From NCBI RefSeq assembly GCF_051400755.1, contig NZ_JBLFFL010000001.1, positions 248,001 through 312,000 of the forward strand: a stretch of DNA of 64,000 bases, in the 5' to 3' direction. Positions within the stretch are counted from its first letter, which is position 1. Every line of letters begins with the position of its first letter. Origin of the DNA: Parapedobacter sp051400755. Lineage in GTDB: Bacteria; Bacteroidota; Bacteroidia; Sphingobacteriales; Sphingobacteriaceae. This document shows positions 42,941 to 51,542 of this stretch, piece after piece. Position numbers and translations under genes: made by a program. The notes under the pieces were generated by a model. It made no database searches. It worked only from the letters and a program-made list of their open reading frames with translations, and was not told the DNA's origin.

Positions 42941-43273
42941 ATGGGAAAATTTGTCATTTCGAAACGAACAAATGGGGAATTCCAATTCAATTTGAAGGCA
43001 GGCAATGGAGAGGTCATTCTCGCAAGCGAGGGCTATGCCGCTAAATCTTCTTGCGAAAAGGGCATCGAATCTGTACGCAAAAATGCAGCAGATGAAAACC
43101 GCTATGAGCGGAAAGAATCCAAAAACGGCAAGCATTTCTTCAACTTGAAGGCAAGAAACGGCCAGGTTGTCGGCAGCAGCGAGATGTATGAATCCACCTC
43201 TGGCCGCGACAAGGGAATTGAGTCTGTGAAGCGCAACGCTCCCGAAGCTACCATAGACGATCAAACGGAATAA
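42941..43273 (+). CDS. YegP-like DUF1508 tandem-domain protein
   Basis: 110 residues made of two tandem DUF1508 units: FVISKRTNGEFQFNLKAGNG with EVILASEGYAAKSSCEKGIE, then RKESKNGKHFFNLKARNGQV with VGSSEMYESTSGRDKGIESV. Each unit ends with the same KGIESVRKNA/KGIESVKRNA. Small basic cytoplasmic protein widespread in bacteria, role unknown. A strong terminator follows. Confidence 0.9.
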   Translation: MGKFVISKRTNGEFQFNLKAGNGEVILASEGYAAKSSCEKGIESVRKNAADENRYERKESKNGKHFFNLKARNGQVVGSSEMYESTSGRDKGIESVKRNAPEATIDDQTE

Positions 43274-43280
43274 CATACCA

Positions 43281-43322
43281 AGCGGATTGGCGTAAAATCC
43301 TTTCGTCCAATCCGCTTTTTTT
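43281..43322 (+). terminator. Intrinsic terminator after the yegP-like gene
   Basis: AGCGGATTGG (43281-43290) pairs perfectly with CCAATCCGCT (43307-43316), followed by more than six T residues. Confidence 0.9.
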
Positions 43323-43352
43323 CCTAACTTGCACACCTAAGAATTTTCAGCT

Positions 43353-44423
43353 ATGAACGAGGCAGCAACAACAGCCATTCGGGTGGAGCAAACGCAACAG
43401 TCAAGACTCCCTCAAGTCGATTTTAACAACCTGAAATTTGGTCAACTCTTTTCAGACCACATGCTGGTGGCCGATTATACCGATGGGCATTGGGGAGAGG
43501 TGAGCATTATGCCTTATGGCAATCTGTCACTGAGCCCTTCTACTTCCGCGTTGCACTACGGACAGGCTATTTTCGAGGGAATGAAGGCGTATAAGTTTGC
43601 CAACGGCACGGTGAGCATGTTCCGCCCGGATAAAAACCTCGAGCGTTTCAATAAATCGGCACTAAGGCTGGAAATGCCCGCAGTACCGGAAGAAATCTTC
43701 ATCGGCGGACTCAAGACGTTGCTTGATCTCGATCGCCATTGGGTGCCTGATATAACGGGGGCGTCTTTATACATCCGTCCGTTCATGTTTGCCACCGAAG
43801 CCGCTTTGGGCGTACACCCCTCCGACTCTTACAAGTTTATCATCATCACCGGACCGGTTGGCAGCTATTACAGCAAGCCGCTTCGCCTGAAGGTCGAAAC
43901 TCATTTTACCCGTGCTGCCGAAGGCGGTGTCGGCTTTTCCAAGAATGCGGGCAACTATGCCCTTTCGCTCCATCCAACGCGGCTGGCCCAAGAGGAAGGC
44001 TTCGATCAACTGATGTGGACCGATGCCAATGAGCATAAATATGTGGAAGAGGCTGGTACTGCCAACCTGCTGTTCCGTGTGGGCGATACCATCATCACAC
44101 CTTCTGCGGACACCATATTGCACGGCATCACGCGTCGTACCATCATCGAAATTGCCAACCATTGGGGCTATCAAACGGAAGAACGGAAGGTATCCGTGAA
44201 GGAGTTGGTCGACGGCATCGAGCAGGGCACGGTTACCGAGGCGTTTGCCGCAGGGACTGCCGCCACACTCACGCCGATCTCGGAAATCGGTCATGAAGGG
44301 AAAATCTATACATTGCCCGATCCGGCCAAACAGGAGTTTTCGAATAAGGTGCTCCGATACCTCAACGACTTGCGCTACGGCCGCATCGAAGACGAGTTTG
44401 GGTGGAATGTCATCGTGGATTAA
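43353..44423 (+). CDS. ilvE: Branched-chain amino-acid aminotransferase
   Basis: PLP-dependent transaminase for the last step of Val, Leu and Ile synthesis and the first of their breakdown. 356 residues, fold type IV, of the longer eukaryote-like group. Markers are LHYGQAIFEGMKAYKFANGT, the FSKNAGNYALSLHPTRLAQE segment, DANEHKYVEEAGTANLLFRV, GITRRTIIEIANHWGYQTEE and EAFAAGTAATLTPISEIGHE. Monocistronic after a terminator; its last 14 bases overlap the end of the convergent miaA gene. Confidence 0.94.
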   Translation: MNEAATTAIRVEQTQQSRLPQVDFNNLKFGQLFSDHMLVADYTDGHWGEVSIMPYGNLSLSPSTSALHYGQAIFEGMKAYKFANGTVSMFRPDKNLERFNKSALRLEMPAVPEEIFIGGLKTLLDLDRHWVPDITGASLYIRPFMFATEAALGVHPSDSYKFIIITGPVGSYYSKPLRLKVETHFTRAAEGGVGFSKNAGNYALSLHPTRLAQEEGFDQLMWTDANEHKYVEEAGTANLLFRVGDTIITPSADTILHGITRRTIIEIANHWGYQTEERKVSVKELVDGIEQGTVTEAFAAGTAATLTPISEIGHEGKIYTLPDPAKQEFSNKVLRYLNDLRYGRIEDEFGWNVIVD

Positions 44424-45324
44424 CACCGGTATGCGCTGCGATTAAGGATAGCATGTCTGCTACGGCTTCCGGGCGCAACCAGTGGGTTTTCGTGTCTTTC
44501 CTGAACCAGGTGAGTTGCCGCTTGGCATACCTTCGGGTATTTTGCTTGATTTTATCCACGGCTTGTTGCCAAGTACAGTGGCCATCAAGGTAGTCAAATC
44601 CTTCTGCATAGCCGACGGTTTGCAAAGGCGGTTTATCCCGATAGGGCAATAGCGACTTCACTTCCTCCAATAAGCCGGCTTCTACCATGGCATCTACGCG
44701 GCTGTTGATGCGTTGATACAGCGTTTCCCGATCGGTATCCAATCCAATCTTGAGTACATCGAAAGGGCGTGTATTTACCGCTTTTTTCCGAAAACGGGAA
44801 AACGGCATACCGGCACTCTCATATACTTCAAGGGCACGGATGACGCGTTGGGGGTTCTGGATATCGACTTCCTCGTAATACGATGGGTCGACCTGCTTCA
44901 ACAGTTGCTGGAGGGGCTCCAGTCCCTGCGTTTCATACAGACCGTTCAACCGATCGCGCACGCCGGGCAGTGGCTTCGGCAGCTCGTCTAACCCGCGGCA
45001 CACGGCATCGACAAACAACCCCGATCCTCCCGCCATGATGACAAGATCATGCTGCGCGAATAACTTTGCCAGCAGTGCCAATGCATCGCGCTCAAAATCT
45101 CCGGCAGAATAATCATCCGTAATCGTGTGGGAATCGATGAAATAATGGGTTGCAGCCGCCAGTTCCTGTTTCGACGGCTTGGCTGTGCCGATGGTCATCT
45201 CCCGGTAAAACTGCCGGGAATCAGCCGAGAGAATGACCGTGTGGAACCGTTGCGCCAGTTGAATCGCTACCGCCGTCTTACCGATGCCCGTAGGACCAAC
45301 AACGCAGACCAATGTCTTTGCCAC
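44410..45324 (-). CDS. miaA: tRNA dimethylallyltransferase
   Basis: Adds a dimethylallyl group to A37 of tRNAs reading codons that start with U. 304 residues. P-loop VVGPTGIGKTAVAIQLAQRF at residues 8-27, the conserved LSADSRQFYREMTIGTAKPS, HYFIDSHTITDDYSAGDFER, and AGGSGLFVDAVCRGLDELP. The C-terminal half retains YAKRQLTWFRKD. It follows the pRiA4b ORF-3-like gene by 8 bases, and the two are probably cotranscribed. Confidence 0.94.
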   Translation of the reverse strand: MAKTLVCVVGPTGIGKTAVAIQLAQRFHTVILSADSRQFYREMTIGTAKPSKQELAAATHYFIDSHTITDDYSAGDFERDALALLAKLFAQHDLVIMAGGSGLFVDAVCRGLDELPKPLPGVRDRLNGLYETQGLEPLQQLLKQVDPSYYEEVDIQNPQRVIRALEVYESAGMPFSRFRKKAVNTRPFDVLKIGLDTDRETLYQRINSRVDAMVEAGLLEEVKSLLPYRDKPPLQTVGYAEGFDYLDGHCTWQQAVDKIKQNTRRYAKRQLTWFRKDTKTHWLRPEAVADMLSLIAAHTGVNPR

Positions 45325-45332
45325 GAGCTCAA

Positions 45333-45914
45333 CTAAAAATCTTCTTCTAACCGGCCGTTGCCTTCGTCCTTGCTCTCCTCAGGTTGTTCTTCCTCGTCCA
45401 ACAAATCGAAATCTTCCTCTTCATTGATGCCGTATTCGGTCTCCTGAAGAAAATCATAGTCTTCCTCCTTCTTAGCGACCGTCTCGGCAGGCACCACCGT
45501 TGAGCCGGGCAGCTTCGGTGCCTGTCCCACGCTTTTGAACAATGCAGGATATACCTTGCCCTCCTCTTCCTTCAAGATCTTGATCAGTTGCACATGGAAA
45601 TCGAACGGATGGTCGAAGTCATAGACATAATAGAATTTCTGGTGCGGATCATCGACAAACTTATTCAACTTAGCCTCTTCCATTAATGCCACGCCACGCT
45701 CCCTCTTTCGTTCATCCGGCAGGTAAGCGATCTCACTCCCCTTCTTCCAAAAATCATTGCTCACATAAAACGATGACGGCACCTCAGGATTGTACCCCGT
45801 AGCCACATGCAGGGCCTTGTGCAAATCCCAAAATGTTTGTTTGGGCAACACATCGATTTCCCGAATCACATCGTCATAATCCTCGAACGAAATCCTAAAA
45901 CGGTAAATAGCCAT
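45333..45914 (-). CDS. Plasmid pRiA4b ORF-3-like protein
   Basis: 193 residues. The N-terminal about 120 residues match the pRiA4b ORF-3/IS1096 TnpR-like domain: YRFRISFEDYDDVIREIDVL, TFWDLHKALHVATGYNPEVP, SFYVSNDFWKKGSEIAYLPD, then YYVYDFDHPFDFHVQLIKIL. The C-terminal tail of about 60 residues is extremely acidic (EEEDFDLLDEEEQPEESKDE). Biochemical role unknown despite the mobile-element-derived name; in Bacteroidota it is a stable chromosomal gene, here next to tRNA-modification genes. Confidence 0.82.
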   Translation of the reverse strand: MAIYRFRISFEDYDDVIREIDVLPKQTFWDLHKALHVATGYNPEVPSSFYVSNDFWKKGSEIAYLPDERKRERGVALMEEAKLNKFVDDPHQKFYYVYDFDHPFDFHVQLIKILKEEEGKVYPALFKSVGQAPKLPGSTVVPAETVAKKEEDYDFLQETEYGINEEEDFDLLDEEEQPEESKDEGNGRLEEDF

Positions 45915-46003
45915 GGCACTCCTTTTATTGTTGTTGACGTTAATTTTATGCGAATATCCGAAAATAAATACGAAGTTCGAAGTACATACCTCAATTCATA
46001 CTG

Positions 46004-47425
46004 CTAACGGCGTGCCGCTTTAAGCCCCATTTCCGTTCCTCTTTTGAGCATAAACCGGTAGGCCTCCTCTCTCGTATTCGGGATTTCACCTTCCAATATG
46101 GCCTCACGGATCGCATTTTTAATGACACCGACCGCTCTCCCCGGTTTGAGATCAAAAGCGGCCATGATGTCTTCACCCGTCACCGGGGGTTGCCAGTTCC
46201 GGATTTGATCCCGTTCTTCTACATCTTTGAGTTTTTGTTTGACTAACTCAAAGTTTTGCCGGTATTTCTTCCGTTTGTATTCGTTTTTGGTGGTCACATC
46301 GGCATGGCAGAGCATCATCAGGCTGTCGATATCGTCTCCGGCTTCAAAGAGCAATCGCCTTACCGCAGAATCGGTCACGATGTCCTGTGCCAACACAATG
46401 GGCCGCAGGTGCAGCAACACCAGCTTTTGCACAAACTTCATTTTCTCATTAAGGGGCAACTTCAGCTCGGCGAACAATTTGGGCACCATCCTAGCGCCTT
46501 TATCTTCATGGCCATGGAAGGTCCAGCCATGCTGCTTATCAAAGCGCTTGGTCGCAGGTTTGGCAATGTCGTGCATGATCGCCGCCCAGCGGAGCCAAAG
46601 ATCATCGCTCTGTTCGGCCACATTGTCCAATACCTCCAGTGTATGGTAAAAATTATCCTTATGCCCCTTCCCTTCGATCACGTCGACACCATGGAGATGC
46701 GTCATTGCCGGGAAAATCAGGTGCAGCAGCCCCGTATCAAATAAATAGTTGAAACCGACGGAAGGCTTATCCGCCAGCACAATCTTATTCAATTCATCGA
46801 TGATCCGTTCCCTGGAGATGATCTGTATCCGCTCGCGGTTGGCACTTATTGCCTTGATAGCCGGCACATCGATCTTGAAATGCAGCTGCGTCGCAAACCG
46901 AATGGCCCGCATCATGCGCAGCGGATCGTCGGAAAAGGTTTCCGCCGGATTCAGCGGCGTACGGATAATCCGGTGCCGGATATCACCAAGCCCATTGAAC
47001 GGATCGAGCAGCCGACCGAAATCACGTTTATTGAGCGACAGGGCCATGGCATTGATCGTAAAATCCCGTCGGTTTTGGTCATCTTCCAAACTACCATCTT
47101 CCACGATGGGTTTGCGCGAGTCCGTCCGGTAAGATTCCTTGCGAGCGCCGACGAATTCGATCTGAAGCGAGTCGTGCACCAGCATGGCGGTGCCGAAGTT
47201 CTTGAAAACGGATACATTGGCCCCTACCCGCGCGCCGACGCGCGTGGCGAAATCGATGCCGCTCCCGATCACGACGATGTCGACGTCATTTTTGAAGTCG
47301 CGCCCCATGATCCGATCCCGCACATAGCCGCCCACCACGTAGCAGTCCACCTGGGCTTCCCCGGCGACATCGCATAACAACTCAAATATAGGGTGTTGCA
47401 AAAATTCGTTCATGGTTTCCGGCAT
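46004..47425 (-). CDS. cca: CCA tRNA nucleotidyltransferase with HD domain
   Basis: Builds or repairs the CCA end of tRNAs, needed here because tRNA-fMet in this window does not encode CCA. 473 residues, class II. The polymerase head has VDCYVVGGYVRDRIMGRDFK and the metal-binding NDVDIVVIGSG, followed by RRDFTINAMALSLN and DPFNGLGDIRHRIIRTP, and DDPLRMMRAIRFATQLHF. The HD domain contains WAAIMHDIAKPATKRFD. The Met at 47413 (MNEFLQHPIF) may be the true start. Ten bases downstream of the pdxA stop on the same strand. Confidence 0.92.
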   Translation of the reverse strand: MPETMNEFLQHPIFELLCDVAGEAQVDCYVVGGYVRDRIMGRDFKNDVDIVVIGSGIDFATRVGARVGANVSVFKNFGTAMLVHDSLQIEFVGARKESYRTDSRKPIVEDGSLEDDQNRRDFTINAMALSLNKRDFGRLLDPFNGLGDIRHRIIRTPLNPAETFSDDPLRMMRAIRFATQLHFKIDVPAIKAISANRERIQIISRERIIDELNKIVLADKPSVGFNYLFDTGLLHLIFPAMTHLHGVDVIEGKGHKDNFYHTLEVLDNVAEQSDDLWLRWAAIMHDIAKPATKRFDKQHGWTFHGHEDKGARMVPKLFAELKLPLNEKMKFVQKLVLLHLRPIVLAQDIVTDSAVRRLLFEAGDDIDSLMMLCHADVTTKNEYKRKKYRQNFELVKQKLKDVEERDQIRNWQPPVTGEDIMAAFDLKPGRAVGVIKNAIREAILEGEIPNTREEAYRFMLKRGTEMGLKAARR

Positions 47426-47434
47426 CGCCCAAAA

Positions 47435-48490
47435 TTAATCCCTATCCCGAGCCAAGCGTTTGGTGACCAACGGATTTGACGATAACACTTCGTGCTCCTG
47501 ACGGCGCGCTACGATGTGAATGGCCGCAAATATCGCCTCGCGGAAAGACGCCTCCGATGCCACATTTTTCCCTGCGATGTCGTAGCCGGTACCATGGTCT
47601 GGAGAGGTACGCACCACTGGCAGGCCCGCTGTGTAGTTGACGCCGCTACGCGAAGCGATATGCTTAAAGGGGATTAGTCCTTGATCATGATACATGGCCA
47701 GCACGGCATCAAACTTCGTATAGGTGTCTGAGGCGAAGAAACCATCCGCCGGATAGGGTCCAAAACAAAAAATACCGGCCGCTTTAGCCTGTTCAATGGC
47801 CGGAATGACGATCTCCTGCTCCTCCGTGCCGATAAGCCCATTGTCGCCGGCGTGCGGATTCAATCCCAATACGGCGATTTTCGGCTTTTGGATCCAGAAA
47901 TCCTTTTTTAGGCTCGCGTTCATTAACGCCAATTTGGATACAATGGCTTCGGTCGTGAGTTTGGGTGCAACATCCTTCACCGGAATGTGTCCGGTGACCA
48001 CCCCTATCCGCAGTTCATCGCTGATCATAAACATCAGCACGTCGCCGCTTGCCGTCCTCGACTGCAAGTACTCGGTATGCCCTGGAAAATCAAATCCTTC
48101 CTGTTGGATATTATGTTTATTGATCGGTGCGGTCACCAGCGCGTCGATCTTGCCTGCTACCAAATCGTCTACCGCGTGTTTCAATGATAGAAAGGCATAC
48201 TTGCCCCCGATTTCATTTTCTTCGCCCAAGGTGATCTTCACGTCCTCCTGCCAGCTATTGATCATGTTGGGGCGTTTGCTGTGTGCCTGATCCGCCGTGT
48301 TGACCACATTAAAACTAAAATCATTGATGCCCAAGGCCTTGCGATGGAATGAAGCAACCTTGGTATTTCCATAAACGATGGGTGTGAAATATTCGAGTAT
48401 CCGGTTATCCAGCAATGTCTTGATGATCACTTCTAAACCAATACCGTTTACGTCACCGATGGAAATTCCTATTTTCAGTTTATCGCTCAT
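47435..48490 (-). CDS. pdxA: 4-hydroxythreonine-4-phosphate dehydrogenase
   Basis: Oxidises 4-phosphohydroxy-L-threonine in the DXP-dependent pathway to pyridoxal 5'-phosphate. 351 residues from MSDKLKIGISIGDVNGIGLE. PdxA features are GISIGDVNGIGLEVIIKTL, LVTAPINKHNIQQEGFDFPG, HTEYLQSRTASGDVLMFM with metal-binding His, LNPHAGDNGLIG, AMYHDQGLIPFKH and RTSPDHGTGYDIAGK. The start is fixed by a consensus promoter at 48548-48517. Divergent from rsmA, whereas in enterobacteria the two are cotranscribed. Confidence 0.95.
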   Translation of the reverse strand: MSDKLKIGISIGDVNGIGLEVIIKTLLDNRILEYFTPIVYGNTKVASFHRKALGINDFSFNVVNTADQAHSKRPNMINSWQEDVKITLGEENEIGGKYAFLSLKHAVDDLVAGKIDALVTAPINKHNIQQEGFDFPGHTEYLQSRTASGDVLMFMISDELRIGVVTGHIPVKDVAPKLTTEAIVSKLALMNASLKKDFWIQKPKIAVLGLNPHAGDNGLIGTEEQEIVIPAIEQAKAAGIFCFGPYPADGFFASDTYTKFDAVLAMYHDQGLIPFKHIASRSGVNYTAGLPVVRTSPDHGTGYDIAGKNVASEASFREAIFAAIHIVARRQEHEVLSSNPLVTKRLARDRD

Positions 48491-48516
48491 GTCTGCCTTC
48501 TTTATGCTTCGGCAAC

Positions 48517-48548
48517 CAAAAGTATGAATTTTAGCGGATGCACTCAAA
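48517..48548 (-). promoter_or_regulatory. pdxA promoter
   Basis: On the minus strand TTTG (rc of 48545-48548), 20-base spacer, TACTTTTG (rc of 48517-48524). Start of transcription near 48511, about 20 bases before the ATG. Confidence 0.65.
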
Positions 48549-48634
48549 ACAATTTGCGCAGCAGCCCCATCACTGCGCAATTTCTTTCCTGCCCAAAACC
48601 TCATCCACATCCCTTTACAAAGCAACAAAAAAAC

Positions 48635-48642
48635 TATCTTTG
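48635..48642 (+). promoter_or_regulatory. rsmA -7 box
   Basis: TATCTTTG, 20 bases before the rsmA ATG at 48662; no TTG at -33 (TTTAC near 48614 instead). Confidence 0.5.
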
Positions 48643-48661
48643 CCCAAAATCTACGTCATCG

Positions 48662-49453
48662 ATGAGCAGTGTCCGCGCCAAAAAACACCTTGGCCAGCAT
48701 TTTCTTACAGATAAACATACCGCCGCCAAAATCGTCGACGCATTGCGTCCGCAATTGGGTTACGATACCGTATTGGAGGTCGGTCCGGGTATGGGCATTC
48801 TTTCGGATTACCTGCTGCGGACAGACAGCTACCAAACCTGGCTCATCGACGTCGACGATGAATCGATTCAGTTTCTGCGGCGGCAGTATCCGCAGGTAGG
48901 CCATCAGCTCATCCACGGCGATTTTCTGCAGTTGGATTTTTCCGCACATTTCAGCGGTAAACTGGCCATCATCGGCAATTTCCCCTACAACATCTCTTCC
49001 CAGATCCTATTCAAAATACTCGATGAACGCCATCGCGTGGTCGAAGTCGTGGGCATGTTTCAAAAAGAGGTGGCCGAGCGCTGCGCTGCGCAGCCGGGCA
49101 GCAAGGCATATGGCATTCTGAGCGTATTCATTCAGGCCTATTACCGCGTCGAATACCTGTTTACGGTAAAAGCCGGGGCCTTCAATCCACCGCCAAAAGT
49201 ACTTTCAGGCGTCATCCGGCTCACCCGCAATGCCACCGAAATACTCGCCTGTGACGAAACATTGTTTTGGCGCGTGGTGAAAGCGGCCTTCAACCAACGG
49301 CGCAAGACCCTGCGGAATGCACTGGCCTCAGTAGTGCCCAAGGACAAATTAGGTGACAATCCCGTTTATGATCTTCGCGCGGAGCGGCTATCTGTGGCCG
49401 ATTTCATTCAGCTGACCAACGATATCGCTCAAAAAATACAAGGAAACTCATGA
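48662..49453 (+). CDS. rsmA: 16S rRNA A1518/A1519 dimethyltransferase
   Basis: Dimethylates two adjacent adenines near the 3' end of 16S rRNA. 263 residues from MSSVRAKKHLGQHFLTDKHT. The SAM motif I is VLEVGPGMGILSDYLL, motif IV is IIGNFPYNISSQIL (NFPY in place of the commoner NLPY), and AFNQRRKTLRNALAS is the conserved C-terminal RNA-binding stretch. The start is supported by family alignment and by the -7 box at 48635. Its stop overlaps the next start by 4 bases (ATGA). Confidence 0.95.
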   Translation: MSSVRAKKHLGQHFLTDKHTAAKIVDALRPQLGYDTVLEVGPGMGILSDYLLRTDSYQTWLIDVDDESIQFLRRQYPQVGHQLIHGDFLQLDFSAHFSGKLAIIGNFPYNISSQILFKILDERHRVVEVVGMFQKEVAERCAAQPGSKAYGILSVFIQAYYRVEYLFTVKAGAFNPPPKVLSGVIRLTRNATEILACDETLFWRVVKAAFNQRRKTLRNALASVVPKDKLGDNPVYDLRAERLSVADFIQLTNDIAQKIQGNS

Positions 49454-50379
49454 CCAAATTGCTCATCGTGGATGATATCCATCCCATCTTCATGGAGAAA
49501 CTCCAGGCAAATCGCATCCCTTTTGACTACCAACCCGCTATCGGAAAAGAAGAAACACTGGGCATCATCTCCCAATACACCGGGCTGGTCATCCGATCCA
49601 AGTTTAGGGTCGATGCACCATTCCTGGATGCTGCTCCGGGCCTGAGATTCATCGCCCGCGGCGGTGCAGGCATGGACAATATCGACGAAGCTTATGCGCT
49701 GGAAAAAGGGATCACGCTGCTCAACGCGCCGGAGGGCAATCGCGACGCCGTCGGCGAGCACTTAATAGGCATGTTGTTATCGTTGATGAATAACCTCAAT
49801 CGTGCCAACCTTGAAGTCAAAAACGGGCTTTGGTTGCGGGAGAAAAACCGCGGACTGGAATTGGGTGGGCGCACAGTTGCCCTTATCGGCTATGGCAACA
49901 ATGGGCAGGCCATGGCCCGCAAACTATCGGGTTTCGGTGTCAGCGTCATTGCCTATGACAAATATAAAACAGGCTTCAGCGATGTATACGCCACCGAAGT
50001 GAGCATGGAAGAAGTCGTGCGGCGGGCCGATGTGCTGAGCCTCCACATCCCCCTCACCCATGAAACACGTGGCCTGATCGATGATGAGTACCTCTTCCAT
50101 TTCCGTAAGCCGATTTTCTTTCTCAACGGAGCCCGCGGCGAAATTGTCAACATCCCTGCCGTGCTGAAGGCCTTGGATGAAGGCCGTGTCCTAGGAGCCG
50201 CTTTTGATGTCCTCCCGGTCGAGAAATTCCCCGACCTGGCCAAACAGCCTTGGTTTGCACCCTTGATCACCCACGAAAAGATTATGCTGAGCCCGCACGT
50301 GGCCGGATGGAGTGTGGAGAGTTATTTTAAAATCGCCGATGTGTTGGTGGATAAAGTGGTTGGTTTTCTGCGTAGTTAA
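49450..50379 (+). CDS. D-2-hydroxyacid dehydrogenase (phosphoglycerate dehydrogenase-like)
   Basis: 309 residues, NAD-dependent. The cofactor loop is GGRTVALIGYGNNGQAMARK. Catalytic residues are the Arg in LNGARGEIVN, a Glu in the PVEKFP region, and the His in LSPHVAGWSVES. The N-terminal substrate region has LVIRSKFRVDAPFLDAAPGL and RGGAGMDNIDEAYALEKGI. It lacks the C-terminal ACT domain of long SerA, so it resembles short phosphoglycerate dehydrogenases, but another 2-hydroxyacid could be the substrate. Overlaps rsmA by 4 bases and is translationally coupled. Confidence 0.85.
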   Translation: MTKLLIVDDIHPIFMEKLQANRIPFDYQPAIGKEETLGIISQYTGLVIRSKFRVDAPFLDAAPGLRFIARGGAGMDNIDEAYALEKGITLLNAPEGNRDAVGEHLIGMLLSLMNNLNRANLEVKNGLWLREKNRGLELGGRTVALIGYGNNGQAMARKLSGFGVSVIAYDKYKTGFSDVYATEVSMEEVVRRADVLSLHIPLTHETRGLIDDEYLFHFRKPIFFLNGARGEIVNIPAVLKALDEGRVLGAAFDVLPVEKFPDLAKQPWFAPLITHEKIMLSPHVAGWSVESYFKIADVLVDKVVGFLRS

Positions 50380-50388
50380 AATAGAATT

Positions 50389-50464
50389 GTCTTCTGGATA
50401 CCCAACGCAACTGGAACACTCGCTTCGCTCATGCCCCAAGGTTGCTTTTGGGCATCCAGAAGAC
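50389..50464. repeat. Long imperfect palindrome
   Basis: GTCTTCTGGATACCCAA (50389-50405) and TTGGGCATCCAGAAGAC (50448-50464) pair at 16 of 17 positions. Inside, GCAAC (50407-50411) and GTTGC (50441-50445) extend the stem. It lies between two convergent genes and has no T-run. Confidence 0.6.
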
Positions 50465-50560
50465 TTGGTATGCACTGCGCCTTACCAGTCCTTACTGATT
50501 CCTTATCCCTCGCTTATACCTGGCTTACTCCTAGTACCATTGATGCACGACGAAAGTATT

Positions 50561-51430
50561 TTATCCTGCTCCCCATACCACCAAAAACTGCACTACGAGT
50601 GTGCCATCCAGTACCAGAAAATAGTAATACTCGTTTTTCTTCATCGGTGAGAATACAATAATGAGTAGGCACAACAGCGATACGAGACACAACACTAAGC
50701 GGATCGTCAGCACATAAGGGCTCAGCCACACCCAACCGATATGCAGCACCAACAGCAAGCTTGATAATGCGAGTGCCTTGCGCTCACCCACCAATACCGG
50801 GATGGTCTTCAGGCCATAATACCTGTCTTGGTAAATGTCGCGGATATCAAACGGAATCGTGATGGCCACCACAAACAGAAATACCCATCCCATCAACATC
50901 AATACTTGCGGCCAAAATATGGCGAAACCATCATGATACACCTCGGCCACCGGAAGCAACACACTGCTCATGGCCCATATCGCTCCGATATAAAACAATT
51001 TGAGTCCTGTGACCTGCCGTAGCCCAGCCCAGTGCCGTTCGCCTTTGATCCGAATAAACGGCACATTATACGCCAGGCCCATGGCGCCCATCACACCTAA
51101 CAATGCAAACGACGGGAGGTGGAGCCGTAGCCCGAAAACGAGGCAAACGACCAGTGCCACACCTGTCCACCCCCAAAGCGATCGCTCATGCTGGAATATC
51201 CAACGCACCCGCCGGTAGGGGGACGTCTCCGGGTGCCGGGGCCTGGCCAAGATCATGCTGAAATTATACAGGGCCAGCGTGGCACAACCGAGGATCGCCA
51301 GCACCGAGTAATTGACCGGCAAGGACAGCAGGGAGTATGTCAGCCTGCCTTGGGCCACTGCGCAGCCAGCAATGAACACATTGCTGAATAACAGCATGTC
51401 CAATCCCTCTCTGATGTAATTACGCGCCAT
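50561..51430 (-). CDS. UbiA-like membrane prenyltransferase homologue
   Basis: 289 residues with about eight membrane helices, from MARNYIREGLDMLLFSNVFI. The second aspartate-rich motif of UbiA prenyltransferases is intact (PFDIRDIYQDRYYGLKTIPV). The first motif, normally NDxxDxxxD, is not: the corresponding segment reads LALYNFSMILARPRHPE, keeping N but lacking both Asp residues. Catalysis may therefore be changed or lost. Convergent with the dehydrogenase gene and divergent from acs. Start chosen at the Met after which the first helix begins. Confidence 0.75.
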   Translation of the reverse strand: MARNYIREGLDMLLFSNVFIAGCAVAQGRLTYSLLSLPVNYSVLAILGCATLALYNFSMILARPRHPETSPYRRVRWIFQHERSLWGWTGVALVVCLVFGLRLHLPSFALLGVMGAMGLAYNVPFIRIKGERHWAGLRQVTGLKLFYIGAIWAMSSVLLPVAEVYHDGFAIFWPQVLMLMGWVFLFVVAITIPFDIRDIYQDRYYGLKTIPVLVGERKALALSSLLLVLHIGWVWLSPYVLTIRLVLCLVSLLCLLIIVFSPMKKNEYYYFLVLDGTLVVQFLVVWGAG

Positions 51431-51542
51431 TTGGCAGAAAATTCTCTTTTTTACAAAAAGTATGTAAATTAGCCAGCTATAAAAACCAACGGTAGGCCAA
51501 CGTGTTGTCCGACAAAATAACGCATAAAAACATAAACTAAAT

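Noticed and set aside
42941..43273. Repeat pattern considered as possible CRISPR-like or tandem repeat DNA
   Set aside because: The similarity is the internal duplication of the DUF1508 protein; no CRISPR array was seen anywhere in the window.
50389..50464. Integron attC-like site
   Set aside because: The long imperfect palindrome recalls attC, but no core-site consensus, cassette array or integrase is present.
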